From Haliea sp. (GTDB taxonomy: Bacteria; Pseudomonadota; Gammaproteobacteria; Pseudomonadales; Halieaceae): DNA of 64,000 nucleotides. The translations under genes and the position numbers were made by a program. Position 1 is the first letter of the stretch. Each line of letters begins with the position of its first letter. This document shows positions 16,190 through 28,282 of this stretch, in pieces. Location of the stretch: positions 124,001 to 188,000 of the forward strand of contig NZNC01000019.1 in NCBI GenBank assembly GCA_002692965.1. The letters are read 5' to 3'. The notes beneath the pieces are model-generated. The model ran no database searches and was not told the DNA's origin. It saw nothing but the letters and a program-made list of their open reading frames with translations.

Positions 16190-17663
16190 GGGCCGGCTGC
16201 CTGAGCCCGTTCGGCAGCCCGGCGCGGGGTGAGGTGGCGAGCAGGTCCCGGTAGCGCAGTTCCAGCTCGCGGGCGAGTTGCCGCACATTGCCCCCGGCCG
16301 CGGCATCCAGGGGCGGCAGGACGGTAATGCGAATGGTCGTGGGGCGAATCAGCAGCGAGCCCTTGGGCAGGGCATCCTTGACGTTGTGCAGGACGATGGG
16401 GACCAGTGGCACACCGGCCTTGCGCGCCAGCAACAGGGCACCGGGGCGGAAGGGCCGAATATCCCCCAGGCTACTGCGGGTGCCCTCGGGGGCTACCACC
16501 AGAGAGCGCCCCTCGCGCAGCACCGCCATTGCGCGCTGCAGCACCTCGCGCTGGTCCTGCTCCTCGCGCTGGACGAAAATGGTGTCGGTCTGGCGCAGGA
16601 GATTTCCCAGTACCGGCACCCGCGCCATTTCCGCCTTGCACAGGGCAACGGTATCGCGACGCAGCAAGTGCGCGATCACCATGCCGTCGAGTAGGCTCTG
16701 GTGGTTGAAGATATAGACGGCGGGGCGCACGGCGTGGAGGTGCTCCGCGCCCTCCACTTCGAACTCGAGTCCCGCCAGGCCACTGCCCACATCCCCCAGC
16801 AACTGGGCCACCCGGCTGGCGTTGGCGAGGCGGTTGCCGCCCAGGCGCGAGGCGAGGCTGCCAACCAGGGCGGTGGCCGCCAGGGCCTGGCCGGTAAGCG
16901 CAGTGCGCAGGAGCGACTCCAGATCCGGCGTGCCGCGACTGGAGAAGCGCAGAATAGGCCAGTCGTTGCGCGCTGCTTCCCGGGCGAGATCTTCGCGCGG
17001 GTTGATCGCCACCGGGTGACCCACGCGTCGCAGTAGGGGCAGGTCGGCCAGGGAATCGGTGTAGAACCAGCTGCGGCGCAGGGCTCCACGGCGGCGGCGC
17101 AGGACCCGCCGGGCGGCCAGCGCCTTGCCTTCGCCGTAGCAGAGCGGGTTGAGCACGCGCCCGGTAAAATGGCCGTCGATAACCTCCAGGCGGGTGCAGC
17201 AGATCTCGTCGATACCCAGCAGGCGGGCCAGGGGGGCCACTTGGTAGTGACTGGCGGCGGTGACAATCACCAGGTGGTGTCCGGCGGCACGGTGGGCCTC
17301 GACCAGTCCTATGGCTTCCGGAAACAGCTGCCCCAGCAGGTGGCGCTCACAGGCGCGTTCCCCCAGCTCCAGCAGTTCCTCCTCGCGAATGCCCGCCAGG
17401 CTGCGACCCAGTCGACGCACCAGCCGGTGGTAGTGGCTGCCCTTGTCGGTGCGCGCGGTTTTTTGTCCGACGATATCCGCGAGCAGGCGCAGGGACTCGC
17501 GGAAACGTCGCTGGCGGAGGCCCTCGCGGAGGGTCTCCAGGGCCAGGGCGATGATCGAGTATCCCGCGATCAGGGTGCCATCGAGGTCGAAGAAGGCGAC
17601 GCCCCGCGGCTCGCTCTCCCGTCCCACGGATTCCAGGTGCTGCTCCAATGCGGCTGCTGCCAT
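16161..17663 (-). CDS. Bifunctional HAD-IB phosphatase / 1-acylglycerol-3-phosphate acyltransferase
   Basis: A 500-residue fusion. Residues 20-230 form a HAD-IB hydrolase: Asp26/Asp28 in FFDLDGTLI, Thr135 in VTAAS, Lys180, and YTDSLADLP with Asp203/Asp207. Residues 295-475 form a PlsC-type acyltransferase with NHQSLLD (His321, Asp326) and PEGTRSS (393-397). The second half probably makes phosphatidate from lysophosphatidate; the HAD half may dephosphorylate a lipid or small phosphoester, giving a two-step lipid enzyme. It acts at the inner membrane. GGGAGG lies before the ATG at 17663. It is divergent from hrpB and converges with the copper receptor gene with a 29-bp overlap. Confidence 0.88.
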   Translation of the reverse strand: MAAAALEQHLESVGRESEPRGVAFFDLDGTLIAGYSIIALALETLREGLRQRRFRESLRLLADIVGQKTARTDKGSHYHRLVRRLGRSLAGIREEELLELGERACERHLLGQLFPEAIGLVEAHRAAGHHLVIVTAASHYQVAPLARLLGIDEICCTRLEVIDGHFTGRVLNPLCYGEGKALAARRVLRRRRGALRRSWFYTDSLADLPLLRRVGHPVAINPREDLAREAARNDWPILRFSSRGTPDLESLLRTALTGQALAATALVGSLASRLGGNRLANASRVAQLLGDVGSGLAGLEFEVEGAEHLHAVRPAVYIFNHQSLLDGMVIAHLLRRDTVALCKAEMARVPVLGNLLRQTDTIFVQREEQDQREVLQRAMAVLREGRSLVVAPEGTRSSLGDIRPFRPGALLLARKAGVPLVPIVLHNVKDALPKGSLLIRPTTIRITVLPPLDAAAGGNVRQLARELELRYRDLLATSPRAGLPNGLRQPALSDQRHSAA

Positions 17664-17888
17664 GCCCACCTCCCGACTGGGGAATCGCCGGCGGCACCTT
17701 GTGGCCGCCGCTGGCCATCTCTTGCAATTCACGCTGCAATTGTGATGCCAGTAGCCTGACAGCCGCGGATGACAGGCCGATGACGGCGCAGAGCGCTCCG
17801 TCCTTGCACCAGAAAGGTGGCGGCTGCACCAGCTCGGTGCCGACGCGAAGCGCTTTGGTCCCGGCGGTGCCTCGCGTATCCTTGCGCC

Positions 17889-20426
17889 ATGACAGCGTCC
17901 CTACTGCCTGACTTGCCGGTCAACCGAATACTCCCCGAATTGCGCGATGCCCTTGCGGCACGTGCCGACGTGGTGCTGGAAGCGCCCCCCGGCGCGGGCA
18001 AGACCACCCTCGTGCCCCTGGCCCTGCTGGACGCCGAGTGGTTGCGGGGGCAGTCGATTGTGCTGGTGCAGCCCCGGCGCGTGGCGGCCCGAAGCGCGGC
18101 GGCGCGCATGGCGGCGCTGCTCGGCGAGAAGCCGGGGGATACGGTGGGCTACCGGATCCGTCTGGAGAGCCGGGTCAGTGCCGACACCCGTATTGAGGTG
18201 GTGACCGAAGGGGTGCTGACCCGGCGCCTCCAGCAGGACCCGGGACTCGCCGGGGTCGGCCTGCTGATCTTCGACGAGTTCCACGAGCGCAACCTGGATG
18301 CCGAGCTGGGCCTGGCTCTCGGCTTGCAGGGGCGCGAGTTGTTTCGCGAGGGCGAGCCCCTGCGCCTGCTGGTGATGTCGGCGACCCTGTCGGGCATTGA
18401 CCTGCCGCGCGTACTTCCCGGTGCCCGTGTGCTGACGTCCGAGGGCCGGCGCTATCCGGTGGAGCTGCATTATCGCGCCGGCCCGGGGCCGGGGGAGTCG
18501 CCGGTTCCGGCGGTGGTTGCCGCGGTGCGCGAGGCGCTGCGGGATTATCCGGGGCATGTGCTGGTCTTTCTGCCCGGCCAGGCGGAGATTCGGCGCGCCA
18601 GCCGGGAACTGGCGGACCTTGCCGGGGAGTGTTTGCGCCTGGCGTCGCTGCACGGCGGGCTCAGCCTGAAGCAGCAGCAGTGGGCGATCGATTTGCCCCC
18701 CGAGGGTGTGCGCAAGGTGGTGCTGGCCACCAACATCGCCGAGACCAGCCTGACTATCGAGGGCGTGCAGGTGGTGGTGGACTGCGGTCTGGAGCGGCTG
18801 GCGCGCTTTGACCCCGCCACCAGCACCACGCGCCTGACGACCCGGCGCATTTCCCGTGCGTCGGCGGAGCAGCGCGCCGGGCGGGCGGGGCGCCTGGGCC
18901 CGGGGGTGGCTCTGCGGCTGTGGTCCCGGGAGCAGCAGGCGCGTTTGGTAGCCCAGCGTGAACCCGAGGTACTGCGCACGGACCTGGCGCCGTTGGCCTT
19001 GCAGATGCTGGCCTGGGGGGTGTCCGAGCCGGGCGAGCTGGCCTGGCTGGACACGCCGCCGCCGGCACTCTTCCAGCAGGCACTGGATCTGCTCGTTGCC
19101 CTCGGTGCGCTGCGGCAGGGCAGCCCGCCACAGCTTACCTCCCGTGGCCTGCGCCTGGCGGAACTGCCCCTGCACCCGCGCCTGGGCACGCTGTTGCTGA
19201 CCGGTGCCGGCCTGGGCGCGGCGCCCCTGGCAGCGCAGCTGGCCGCCCTGCTGGAGGCGCGCGACCCGGGCCTGTCCCGCAGCGTGGACCTGCAGGAACT
19301 GCTCCGGGACCTGGAGGGTGCGGACGAGCGCAGAGGGGGCTGGGCGCGCGACGTGTCGCAGCAGGCGCGGCGCTATCGGCAACTGGCGCAGCGGGCGCCG
19401 CCAGCGGGCCAGGTGCCCGACGGGCATCTGACGGCAGAGCAGACCCTGGCTGTGCTGGTGGCATCGGCCTGGCCCGACCATATCGCCCGGGCGCGCGCAG
19501 GTTCCGCGCCGGGACAGTATCAGTTGGCCAATGGCCGCAGTGCCGAGTTGCCGGGGGATGACCCCCTGGCGGGAAGTGAATGGCTGGCCGTGGCGGAACT
19601 GGGGGGGCGCGCCGGAGAGGCAGTGGATCGTATCTGGCGGGCCGCCGCCCTGGACCCGCGCTGCTTTGAATCTGCACTGGCGGACCGGGTCGAGGTGGGG
19701 GAGCAGACCGTCTGGGAGGGACAGCGCCTGCGCGCCTGGCGGGAACAGCGGGTCGGTGCGCTGCGCCTTTCCCGCGAGGCGCTGGACGCGGTCACCCCGA
19801 CAATGCGAGCCGATGCCTGGCTACAGCGTTTGCGGGAGCGGGGACTGGGGGAGCTGCCCTGGACTGAAGCCGCGCAGCAGTGGTGTGCCCGGGTGGACCT
19901 GCTGCGGCGACTGGACCCGCGGCAAGACGCACCCTGGCCCGCGACCGACGAAGCCGCGCTACTGGAACGGGCGGGGGACTGGTTGTGGTCGGCGCTGTGC
20001 GCGCCGGAGGCCGCGCGCGGTCTCGGCGGCCTGGACTTGCTGGCTCTGCTGCAGCAGCTGCTGCCCTGGCCGCTGCCGCGGGAGCTGGAGGCCGAGGCGC
20101 CGCTGGCGGTGACGGTGCCCTCCGGGGCGGCCAGGCGGATCGATTATCGTCAGGACTCGCCCGTTCTGGCGGTGAAGCTGCAGGAGATGTTCGGCTGCCT
20201 GCAGACACCGCGCATAGCCTGGGGTCGCCAGCCGCTGTTGCTGCACCTGCTGTCGCCCGCGGGGCGCCCGCTGGCAGTGACCGCGAACCTGGAAACCTTC
20301 TGGCGCGATGTCTACCCGCAGGTACGCAAGGAGATGAAAGGCCGCTACCCCAAGCACCCCTGGCCGGAGGACCCGCTCACTGCCACCGCCACCACGCGCA
20401 CCCGCGGTCGCGAGGGCGCCGCCTGA
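17889..20426 (+). CDS. hrpB: ATP-dependent DEAH-type helicase HrpB
   Basis: RNA-helicase-like superfamily 2 protein of 845 residues, close to the family length. Walker A is APPGAGKTT (about residues 32-40), the DExH box is FDEFHERNLD (129-132 is DEFH), followed by SATL, the helicase C-terminal domain with ATNIAETSLTIEGV and QRAGRAGR, and the HrpB-specific C-terminal region ending VYPQVRKEMKGRYPKHPWPEDP. Its cellular role is not well defined in most bacteria. ATG 17889 was chosen because the family N-terminus LPVNRILPEL follows it. It is divergent from the HAD/PlsC gene with 225 bp between, in which no clear promoter was found. Confidence 0.95.
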   Translation: MTASLLPDLPVNRILPELRDALAARADVVLEAPPGAGKTTLVPLALLDAEWLRGQSIVLVQPRRVAARSAAARMAALLGEKPGDTVGYRIRLESRVSADTRIEVVTEGVLTRRLQQDPGLAGVGLLIFDEFHERNLDAELGLALGLQGRELFREGEPLRLLVMSATLSGIDLPRVLPGARVLTSEGRRYPVELHYRAGPGPGESPVPAVVAAVREALRDYPGHVLVFLPGQAEIRRASRELADLAGECLRLASLHGGLSLKQQQWAIDLPPEGVRKVVLATNIAETSLTIEGVQVVVDCGLERLARFDPATSTTRLTTRRISRASAEQRAGRAGRLGPGVALRLWSREQQARLVAQREPEVLRTDLAPLALQMLAWGVSEPGELAWLDTPPPALFQQALDLLVALGALRQGSPPQLTSRGLRLAELPLHPRLGTLLLTGAGLGAAPLAAQLAALLEARDPGLSRSVDLQELLRDLEGADERRGGWARDVSQQARRYRQLAQRAPPAGQVPDGHLTAEQTLAVLVASAWPDHIARARAGSAPGQYQLANGRSAELPGDDPLAGSEWLAVAELGGRAGEAVDRIWRAAALDPRCFESALADRVEVGEQTVWEGQRLRAWREQRVGALRLSREALDAVTPTMRADAWLQRLRERGLGELPWTEAAQQWCARVDLLRRLDPRQDAPWPATDEAALLERAGDWLWSALCAPEAARGLGGLDLLALLQQLLPWPLPRELEAEAPLAVTVPSGAARRIDYRQDSPVLAVKLQEMFGCLQTPRIAWGRQPLLLHLLSPAGRPLAVTANLETFWRDVYPQVRKEMKGRYPKHPWPEDPLTATATTRTRGREGAA

Positions 20427-20432
20427 GCCTTT

Positions 20433-20447
20433 ACCCGCAAGGCGGGT
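20433..20447 (+). terminator. Compact hairpin terminator between hrpB and the DUF3501 gene
   Basis: ACCCGC (20433-20438) pairs with GCGGGT (20442-20447) around AAG, followed by TTC and a run of C. It is 6 bp past the hrpB stop in a 32-bp convergent gap, as expected for a terminator, though the T-run is short. Confidence 0.45.
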
Positions 20448-20458
20448 TTCCCCCCCCC

Positions 20459-21058
20459 TCAGTGCAGAGCGCCGTGCTCCAGGTCGCTTACCAGCGAAGC
20501 CCGCACCGGTTCTTCCAGCAGGACCGCGTCGACCGGGTATGCCGGGTGATCGATCCCCGCGCGGATTGCTTCTCCCGCCCGGGCCGCTGCAATCGCCTCG
20601 GCCCCGGGCTCGAAGCGCAGGAAATGCACTGAGGAGGTCTTGGTGGCATTGCTGCGCTCCAGGTCCTCGTTGGCGATGGGGTAGATGCGCTCACCGCTGC
20701 CGACCTGCAGCCAGACCTGGTCCTCGATGCCCCGCAGCGCCTGCAGGCGACGGGCGCGTTCCGCGGGGTCGGCGTACTCGAGCATGAAGGTGGCCTTCCA
20801 GTTGTGGCCATCGGGAATCAGCGGGTTGTAGGCCGCCAGCTCCTCGCGGATGCCCTCCGCCTCGAAGACTTTTTCGATCCGCAGCATTTCCTGGATCTGG
20901 TACTTGATGGTCAGGGCGTCCTCGAAACAGAGACGGGCATGGTCCCCCAGCGCCAGCTGGCGGCTCTTCTTGTGCTGCATGACCTGCTGGCGGAAAGCCG
21001 GTCGGATCTCGGCGTATTCTTCCAGTGACCAGAGATCGGCGCGTGAGAGCTGTGGCAT
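20459..21058 (-). CDS. DUF3501 family protein
   Basis: A 199-residue cytoplasmic protein starting [18 protein letters not shown] and containing [20 protein letters not shown] and [10 protein letters not shown], which match the remembered DUF3501 family along its length. Function is unknown. It is the last gene of a same-strand triad with a GlpC/HdrD-like iron-sulfur protein (20 bp upstream) and rubrerythrin, an order that recurs in many proteobacteria. Context suggests a role in redox or peroxide handling with those two proteins. AGGAG lies 9 bases before the ATG at 21058. Confidence 0.85.
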   Translation of the reverse strand: MPQLSRADLWSLEEYAEIRPAFRQQVMQHKKSRQLALGDHARLCFEDALTIKYQIQEMLRIEKVFEAEGIREELAAYNPLIPDGHNWKATFMLEYADPAERARRLQALRGIEDQVWLQVGSGERIYPIANEDLERSNATKTSSVHFLRFEPGAEAIAAARAGEAIRAGIDHPAYPVDAVLLEEPVRASLVSDLEHGALH

Positions 21059-21078
21059 GGTGTCTGGCTCCTGTCGCT

Positions 21079-22401
21079 TTACAGTCCGTAGGCCAGTCGC
21101 AGCAGGGTCATCGGATGCAGCGCCCGGTCGACGGTCTCGGAGAGGTGGGCAATCTGGGTGGCGGCCATCGGGCAGTCGCTGATGAAGTGGTCGGGGGACT
21201 GCTGGTCGACCTTGCGCACCACCGGCCGCGCGATTTTCAGCGAGCGCTCGCGGGTTTCCCGCTTTACGGCATAGGTGCCGTCGTGGCCGGAGCAGCGCTC
21301 CTGAGGCGTGATCGCGGTATCCGGAATCAGCGCCAGGACGTCGCGGGTCTTCAGGCCGATGTTCTGTACTCGCTGGTGGCAGGCGACCTGGTAGGCGACA
21401 TTGCCCGCCGGGTTGGGAAAGTCGGTCTTCAGCGCGCCGCCCTTGTGGCGCAGCCAGAGGTATTCGAAGGGGTCGTAGAAGGCCTCCTGGACCTTCTTCA
21501 CCGCGGGGTCGTCGGGGTACATCAGGGGCAGCTCCTGCTTGTACATCAGCACGCAGGAGGGAATCGGTGCGGTCAGGTCGTAGCCCTGGTCCACCAGGGC
21601 GGCCAGGGCCGGAATGTTGGCCTGCTTGAGGCGATCGACACTGTCCAGGTCCCCCAGCTCCAGTTTCGGCATGCCGCAGCACTGCTCCCGGGGCACCAGG
21701 TCGATGTGTATGCCATTGTGCTGGAAGACCCGGATAAAGTCCTCCCCGAGGTCGGGGCTGCTGTAATTGCCGTAGCAGGTCGCATAGAGCGCCACATTGC
21801 CGGTGGTTTCGCCCACCGCCAGGGGTACCAGCTCGCGCACCAGCGGCGCGGCACGCTTGCGCAGGGTGCGGCTGTGCAGGGTCGGCAGCGGGGCCTCGCG
21901 ATGGATGCCCAGGCTAGATTCCAGACCCTTGCGGAAGGTGGCGTTGCGATTCAGCGCGTTGACGGTGACATCCACCAGGGGAATGGTGGCCAGCCCGAAG
22001 GTGCGATCGGTGCTGGTCAGTACGCGGTCCCGCAGCCGCGCGCCCTCGGCGCGGAATTGCACTGCCTTGGCACGCAGCATCAGGTGCGGAAAGTCCACCG
22101 CCCACTCGTGGGGCGGGACATAGGGGCACTTGGTCATGTAGCAGAGATCGCAGAGGTAGCACTGCTCGACCACCTTCGGGTAGTCGCCCCGGTCAACGCC
22201 ATCGACCTCCAGGGTCTCCGACTCGTCGACCAGGTCAAACAGGGTCGGGAAGCTGGCGCAGAGGCTGACACAGCGGCGGCAGCCGTGACAGATATCGAAG
22301 ACGCGCTCCAGCTCGGCGTCGAGTTTTTCCCGCTCCCAGAAATCCTCGCTGCGCCAGTCGATCGGGTGGCGGGTGGGTGCCTCCAGGCTGCCTTCTCTCA
22401 C
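21079..22401 (-). CDS. Heterodisulfide-reductase-related iron-sulfur protein (GlpC/HdrD-like)
   Basis: A 440-residue cytoplasmic electron-transfer protein. The N-terminal half has two [4Fe-4S] ferredoxin motifs, [11 protein letters not shown] and [12 protein letters not shown]. The C-terminal half carries Cys-rich segments ([45 protein letters not shown]) related to the CCG domain of heterodisulfide reductases. It probably hands electrons to or from the rubrerythrin or DUF3501 partner; this is inferred from context. The start is GTG at 22401 with AGAGGG 7 bases before it. It lies 86 bp behind rubrerythrin, with hairpins in the gap. Confidence 0.86.
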   Translation of the reverse strand: MREGSLEAPTRHPIDWRSEDFWEREKLDAELERVFDICHGCRRCVSLCASFPTLFDLVDESETLEVDGVDRGDYPKVVEQCYLCDLCYMTKCPYVPPHEWAVDFPHLMLRAKAVQFRAEGARLRDRVLTSTDRTFGLATIPLVDVTVNALNRNATFRKGLESSLGIHREAPLPTLHSRTLRKRAAPLVRELVPLAVGETTGNVALYATCYGNYSSPDLGEDFIRVFQHNGIHIDLVPREQCCGMPKLELGDLDSVDRLKQANIPALAALVDQGYDLTAPIPSCVLMYKQELPLMYPDDPAVKKVQEAFYDPFEYLWLRHKGGALKTDFPNPAGNVAYQVACHQRVQNIGLKTRDVLALIPDTAITPQERCSGHDGTYAVKRETRERSLKIARPVVRKVDQQSPDHFISDCPMAATQIAHLSETVDRALHPMTLLRLAYGL

Positions 22402-22437
22402 GGCGTTCCCTCTCTTTGCTTGCGCAGACGCGTCAAT

Positions 22438-22467
22438 CGGGCGGGCCGCCCGGGAAGGGCGTCCCGG
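22438..22467. repeat. Two overlapping hairpins between the rubrerythrin and Fe-S genes
   Basis: CGGGCGG/CCGCCCG (22438-22444 with 22446-22452) and CCGGGA/TCCCGG (22450-22455 with 22462-22467) share bases 22450-22452, so only one full stem can form at a time. They sit in the 86-bp intercistronic gap and could reduce readthrough or protect the rubrerythrin mRNA. Confidence 0.4.
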
Positions 22468-22487
22468 ATGGCTCGCAGCCCCGGCGC

Positions 22488-22907
22488 TCAGTCGTCGAGG
22501 GTGTCGAGCGCCTTCTGGAAACGGTTGGCGTGGCTGCGTTCGGCCTTGGCCAGGGTTTCCATCCAGTCGGCGATCTCCTCGAAGCCCTCGTCCCGGGCGG
22601 TCTTGGCCATGCCCGGGTACATGTCGGTGTACTCGTGGGTTTCGCCGGCAATCGCTGCCTTGAGGTTGTCCGCAGTAGCGCCGATGGGCAGGCCAGTGGC
22701 CGGGTCACCGGTTTCCTCCAGGTACTCCAGGTGGCCGTGGGCGTGGCCGGTTTCGCCCTCCGCCGTGGAGCGGAAGACCGCGGCGACATCGTTGTAGCCC
22801 TCGACGTCGGCCTTGGCTGCAAAATACAGGTAGCGGCGGTTGGCCTGGGATTCGCCGGCGAAGGCGTCCTTGAGGTTCTGTTCGGTCTGGCTGCCTTTCA
22901 GTTCCAT
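22488..22907 (-). CDS. Rubrerythrin-family di-iron protein without rubredoxin domain
   Basis: A 139-residue ferritin-like four-helix protein, probably a peroxide-reducing di-iron enzyme. Helix motifs with metal ligands are visible: [50 protein letters not shown] and [10 protein letters not shown]. The C-terminal rubredoxin domain of classical rubrerythrin is absent, so electrons must come from another protein; the Fe-S protein encoded next is the obvious candidate. AAGGAG precedes the ATG at 22907. It is the first gene of the triad. Confidence 0.92.
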   Translation of the reverse strand: MELKGSQTEQNLKDAFAGESQANRRYLYFAAKADVEGYNDVAAVFRSTAEGETGHAHGHLEYLEETGDPATGLPIGATADNLKAAIAGETHEYTDMYPGMAKTARDEGFEEIADWMETLAKAERSHANRFQKALDTLDD

Positions 22908-23040
22908 GCTGCGTCTCCTTGTCTGCGAGCGGCATCAGCGTGCCGGATAAAGTCGCGCCTGCCAAACCAGAAACGTAGACCACGGCGGGGGATGCCGTCC
23001 AGTGGAAAATGGCGCCGACGCGGGCTGCCGCGGCATGAAC

Positions 23041-23046
23041 TATACT
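23041..23046 (+). promoter_or_regulatory. Candidate -10 element for the DUF2189 gene
   Basis: TATACT 52 bases before the ATG at 23098, in the divergent gap with rubrerythrin. No clear -35 was found. Confidence 0.3.
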
Positions 23047-23097
23047 CGCAGGGTGACATGCTTGAACTGGCGGACACGATCCGCAGGGAGTACGCCA

Positions 23098-23877
23098 ATG
23101 ACAGTCATTTCACAACAGGCTCAGCGCGACGTTCAGCCCCGCGAAACGGGTGCCTTACTGGTTTTGCGTCCCTTCACCTGGGTATTGGCCGCCGCCAGGG
23201 ATCTGCTGGCCCACCCACTGGCCAGCCTGGCTTACGGTGTTCTCGTGGTCGCCCTGGGCATCCTGGTGCTGGCCTATCAGCAGCACCCCCTCTATGTGGC
23301 CGCCGCGGTCCTCGGCTTTCTGCTGGTGGGGCCGGTGTTTGCCGCCGGCTGCTGCGAGCTGTCCCTGCGTCGCGAGCGCGGGGAGGAGGCCGATTTCGGG
23401 CACTCCCTGGAGGTGCTGGTGCGCTGTCGCGGCCCACTGTTGAGGCTGGCCAGCGGCCTCTTGCTGGTGGCGCTGCTCTGGTTTGCCGTCGCCCTGGGTG
23501 TGTTGTACTGGGCTCACGGCAGTGTCGCCCCGAGCATCGAAAGCACGGTGTGGGGTAACGTGCTGGCGCAGCTGAGCCCCGTGCAGTTGCTGGTCTACGC
23601 CGGCGCCGCGCTGGGCCTGGCGGTGGTCAGCTTTACCCTCACGGTTATCAGCGTGCCGGCGATCATTGATCGCGGCCTCAGCGCCACCGAGGCCATGGGC
23701 GCCAGCCTCGCGCTGTGCCGCCGGCACCCGCTGGTGATGCTGGTGTGGGCGGTGCTGGTCGCCGCCCTCGTGGCCCTCGGCACTGCATTCTGGCTGGTGG
23801 GGCTGGCGGTGATCTTCCCGCTGCTCGGGCACGCCACCTGGCGCGCCTATGTCGAGCTGGGGCGCGAACCGCGATAG
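23098..23877 (+). CDS. DUF2189 family inner-membrane protein
   Basis: A 259-residue integral membrane protein with about six hydrophobic segments (for example [38 protein letters not shown]). The order [23 protein letters not shown], a GCCELS motif after the second segment and the final [11 protein letters not shown] match the DUF2189 family. The function of that family is unknown to me. AGGGAG lies 7 bases before the ATG at 23098. It is divergent from the rubrerythrin operon and converges with ygiQ. Confidence 0.82.
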   Translation: MTVISQQAQRDVQPRETGALLVLRPFTWVLAAARDLLAHPLASLAYGVLVVALGILVLAYQQHPLYVAAAVLGFLLVGPVFAAGCCELSLRRERGEEADFGHSLEVLVRCRGPLLRLASGLLLVALLWFAVALGVLYWAHGSVAPSIESTVWGNVLAQLSPVQLLVYAGAALGLAVVSFTLTVISVPAIIDRGLSATEAMGASLALCRRHPLVMLVWAVLVAALVALGTAFWLVGLAVIFPLLGHATWRAYVELGREPR

Positions 23878-23910
23878 CCAGCCGGGGTCAGCCGCCGCCG
23901 GCTCGGGCGG

Positions 23911-26097
<2,187 letters not shown>

Positions 26098-26134
26098 GAT
26101 GCGGGGGTGTCGGGAAGACGAAAATGTGATCGGA

Positions 26135-26992
26135 TTATACCCGATTTGTGCCGTTTTCGCTCGGTAGTGGTGGCAGTTCCGCACCGCAGTGCTTGCAGTA
26201 GTCGGCGTCCGGGTCGTGATCGGCGCGGGCGCACTGGGTGCAGTTGCGCACCTGGCGCAGTCGGCGCTGCTGGGCGCTCACCGCCAGCTCCGCGGACACG
26301 ATGCCGGTGGGCACGGCGATGATGGCGTAGCCGGTGAGCATGCCGATCGAGGCGATGGCGCGCCCGGCCCAGGTCATGGGCGTGATGTCGCCGTAGCCAA
26401 CGGTGGTGATGGTGACCACGGCCCAGTAGATGCTCAGGGGAATGCTGGTGAAGCCGTGGGCCGGGCCCTCGATCACGTACATCAGGCTGCCGAAAACCAC
26501 CATCATCAGTAGGATCATGGAAAAGAACACGAAGATCTTGCGGCCCGAGCGGCGCAGGGCGCCGGCGAGTTCGTTGGCCTCGTCGAGAAATTCCAGCAGG
26601 CGCAGCACCCGGAAAATGCGCAGCAGCCGCAGCAGGCGTACCACCAGCAGCGGCATGGTCCCGGGGATCAGCAGGGCCAGGTAGGTGGGAACGATGGCCA
26701 GCAGGTCGATTACCCCGTATACGCTGCCGACGTAGGCCCGGCGATTGGGCGCGCACCAGATACGCACCAGGTACTCCACGGTAAACAGTACGGTAAAGCC
26801 GATCTCGATACGCCAGAACAGCTGAGAATAGGCATCCAGCCCGGGCATCGAGTCGAGCAGGATGACGGCGACGCTGCTGAGAATCACCAGGATCAGCAGG
26901 ATGTCAAAGAGCTGGCCGGCGCGGGTCTCGGTGCCAAAGATCACTTCATAAAAGCGCTTCTGCAGCGGGCTCTGCCGGTGTTCCGCGTTCAT
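26135..26992 (-). CDS. Voltage-gated potassium channel with C-terminal zinc ribbon
   Basis: A 285-residue six-segment ion channel. S4 is the Arg-repeat helix [19 protein letters not shown] (about 115-133), and the pore loop has the K+ filter TVGYGD (197-202). After S6 ([20 protein letters not shown]) the cytoplasmic tail holds CTQC and CKHC (Cys251, 254, 266, 269), a zinc ribbon that could sense metal or redox state or help tetramer assembly. The ATG overlaps the bioA stop by four bases (ATGA), so translation is coupled to bioA, an unexpected neighbour for a channel. Confidence 0.92.
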   Translation of the reverse strand: MNAEHRQSPLQKRFYEVIFGTETRAGQLFDILLILVILSSVAVILLDSMPGLDAYSQLFWRIEIGFTVLFTVEYLVRIWCAPNRRAYVGSVYGVIDLLAIVPTYLALLIPGTMPLLVVRLLRLLRIFRVLRLLEFLDEANELAGALRRSGRKIFVFFSMILLMMVVFGSLMYVIEGPAHGFTSIPLSIYWAVVTITTVGYGDITPMTWAGRAIASIGMLTGYAIIAVPTGIVSAELAVSAQQRRLRQVRNCTQCARADHDPDADYCKHCGAELPPLPSENGTNRV

Positions 26993-28281
26993 GCGAGCTG
27001 CGCCACCGTATCGACCATGGCCGCGGTCAGGATGGCCAGGTCATCGGGGTTCATGACATAGGGCGGCATGCAGTAGACCAGCTTGCCAAAGGGGCGCACC
27101 CAGACGCCGCGCTCGACGAACATCGGCTGGATGCGATCCATGTCGACCGCCTCCTTGAGCTCGATCACGCCGATCGCGCCCAGGGTGCGTACCTCCGCCA
27201 CGTTCGCCAGTTCCCGCGCCGGGGACAGGCCGATTTCCAGCCCCCGGTTGATCTCCTGCACCCGGCGCTGCCAGGGTTGCGACAGCAGCAACTCGATGCT
27301 GGCACAGGCGGTGGCGCAGGCCAGTGGGTTGCCCATGAAGGTGGGGCCGTGCATGAAGGCACCGGCTTCGCCTTCGCTGATACCGAGGCTGACGCGCTGG
27401 TTGCAGAGGGTGGCGGCCAGGGTCATGTAGCCGCCGGTGAGAGCCTTGCCGACACAGAGAATATCCGGCTCCACCCCGGCGTGCTCGAGGGCGAACAGCT
27501 TGCCCGTGCGACCGAAGCCGGTGGCGATTTCATCGTAGATCAGCAACACGTCGAAAGCGTCGCAGAGGGCGCGCAGGCGCACCAGGTAGTCGGCGGAGTA
27601 GAAGCGCATGCCGCCGGCGCCCTGGACCACCGGCTCCACGATCACCGCGGCGATATCCTGGTGGTGCTGCTCCAGCAGCTCCGCCATCTCACGCAAGTCG
27701 TCGTCGCTGCAGGCTTCGCCGAAGGGTGTGGTCGGTGCGGGGGCAAAGAAGTGTTTTGGCAATACATCGCCGAAGAGGTGGTGCATGCCGGTAACCGGGT
27801 CGCAGACCGACATCGCGCCGAAGGTGTCGCCGTGGTAGCCGTTGCGCAGGGCCACCAGCTTCTGCTTGCGTGGCTGGCCCACCGAGAACCAGTACTGGAT
27901 GGCCATCTTCAGGGCCACTTCCACCGACACCGAACCGGAGTCGCTGAGGAAAACCCGGTCGAGGCCGGGTGGAGTGAGGTCGGTGAGCATGCGCGCCAGG
28001 CGTACCGCCGGTGCGTGGGTCAGGCCGCCAAACATGACGTGGGCCATGGCTTCCAGCTGCTCGGTGACCGCCCGGTTGAGGACCGGATGGTTGTAGCCGT
28101 GAATGGCGCACCACCAGGAGGCCATGCCGTCGATCAGTTCGCGGCCGTCCGTCAGCTGCAGACGCACGCCGCGAGCGCTGCTGACCGGGTAGGTCTCCGG
28201 CGCCTGGGTGGCGGAACCGTAGGGGTGCCAGAGGGTGTTCGCATCCAGTGTCTGCAGCTGGCTCGCGGTCCAGTCCTTCAC
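26989..28281 (-). CDS. bioA: Adenosylmethionine-8-amino-7-oxononanoate aminotransferase
   Basis: PLP enzyme of biotin synthesis that moves an amino group from SAM to 7-keto-8-aminopelargonate, giving diaminopelargonate. The 430 residues are the normal length. Seen: [12 protein letters not shown] at the N-terminus, [31 protein letters not shown], the PLP-nitrogen Asp250 in [14 protein letters not shown] and the Schiff-base Lys279 in [11 protein letters not shown]. The start is GTG at 28281, one base after the tesA stop, so it is likely co-transcribed with tesA. Other bio genes are not in the window. Confidence 0.96.
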   Translation of the reverse strand: MKDWTASQLQTLDANTLWHPYGSATQAPETYPVSSARGVRLQLTDGRELIDGMASWWCAIHGYNHPVLNRAVTEQLEAMAHVMFGGLTHAPAVRLARMLTDLTPPGLDRVFLSDSGSVSVEVALKMAIQYWFSVGQPRKQKLVALRNGYHGDTFGAMSVCDPVTGMHHLFGDVLPKHFFAPAPTTPFGEACSDDDLREMAELLEQHHQDIAAVIVEPVVQGAGGMRFYSADYLVRLRALCDAFDVLLIYDEIATGFGRTGKLFALEHAGVEPDILCVGKALTGGYMTLAATLCNQRVSLGISEGEAGAFMHGPTFMGNPLACATACASIELLLSQPWQRRVQEINRGLEIGLSPARELANVAEVRTLGAIGVIELKEAVDMDRIQPMFVERGVWVRPFGKLVYCMPPYVMNPDDLAILTAAMVDTVAQLA

Positions 28282-28282
28282 G

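Noticed and set aside
20450-20458. Run of nine C as a phase-variation tract
   Set aside because: It is intergenic, right after a terminator hairpin, and no reading frame or promoter spacing depends on it.
22945-22965. Possible sigma54 or sigma70 promoter before rubrerythrin (TTGGCA and TTATCC on the minus strand)
   Set aside because: The boxes are only nine bases apart, too close for sigma70, and the GG/GC spacing needed for sigma54 is not met.
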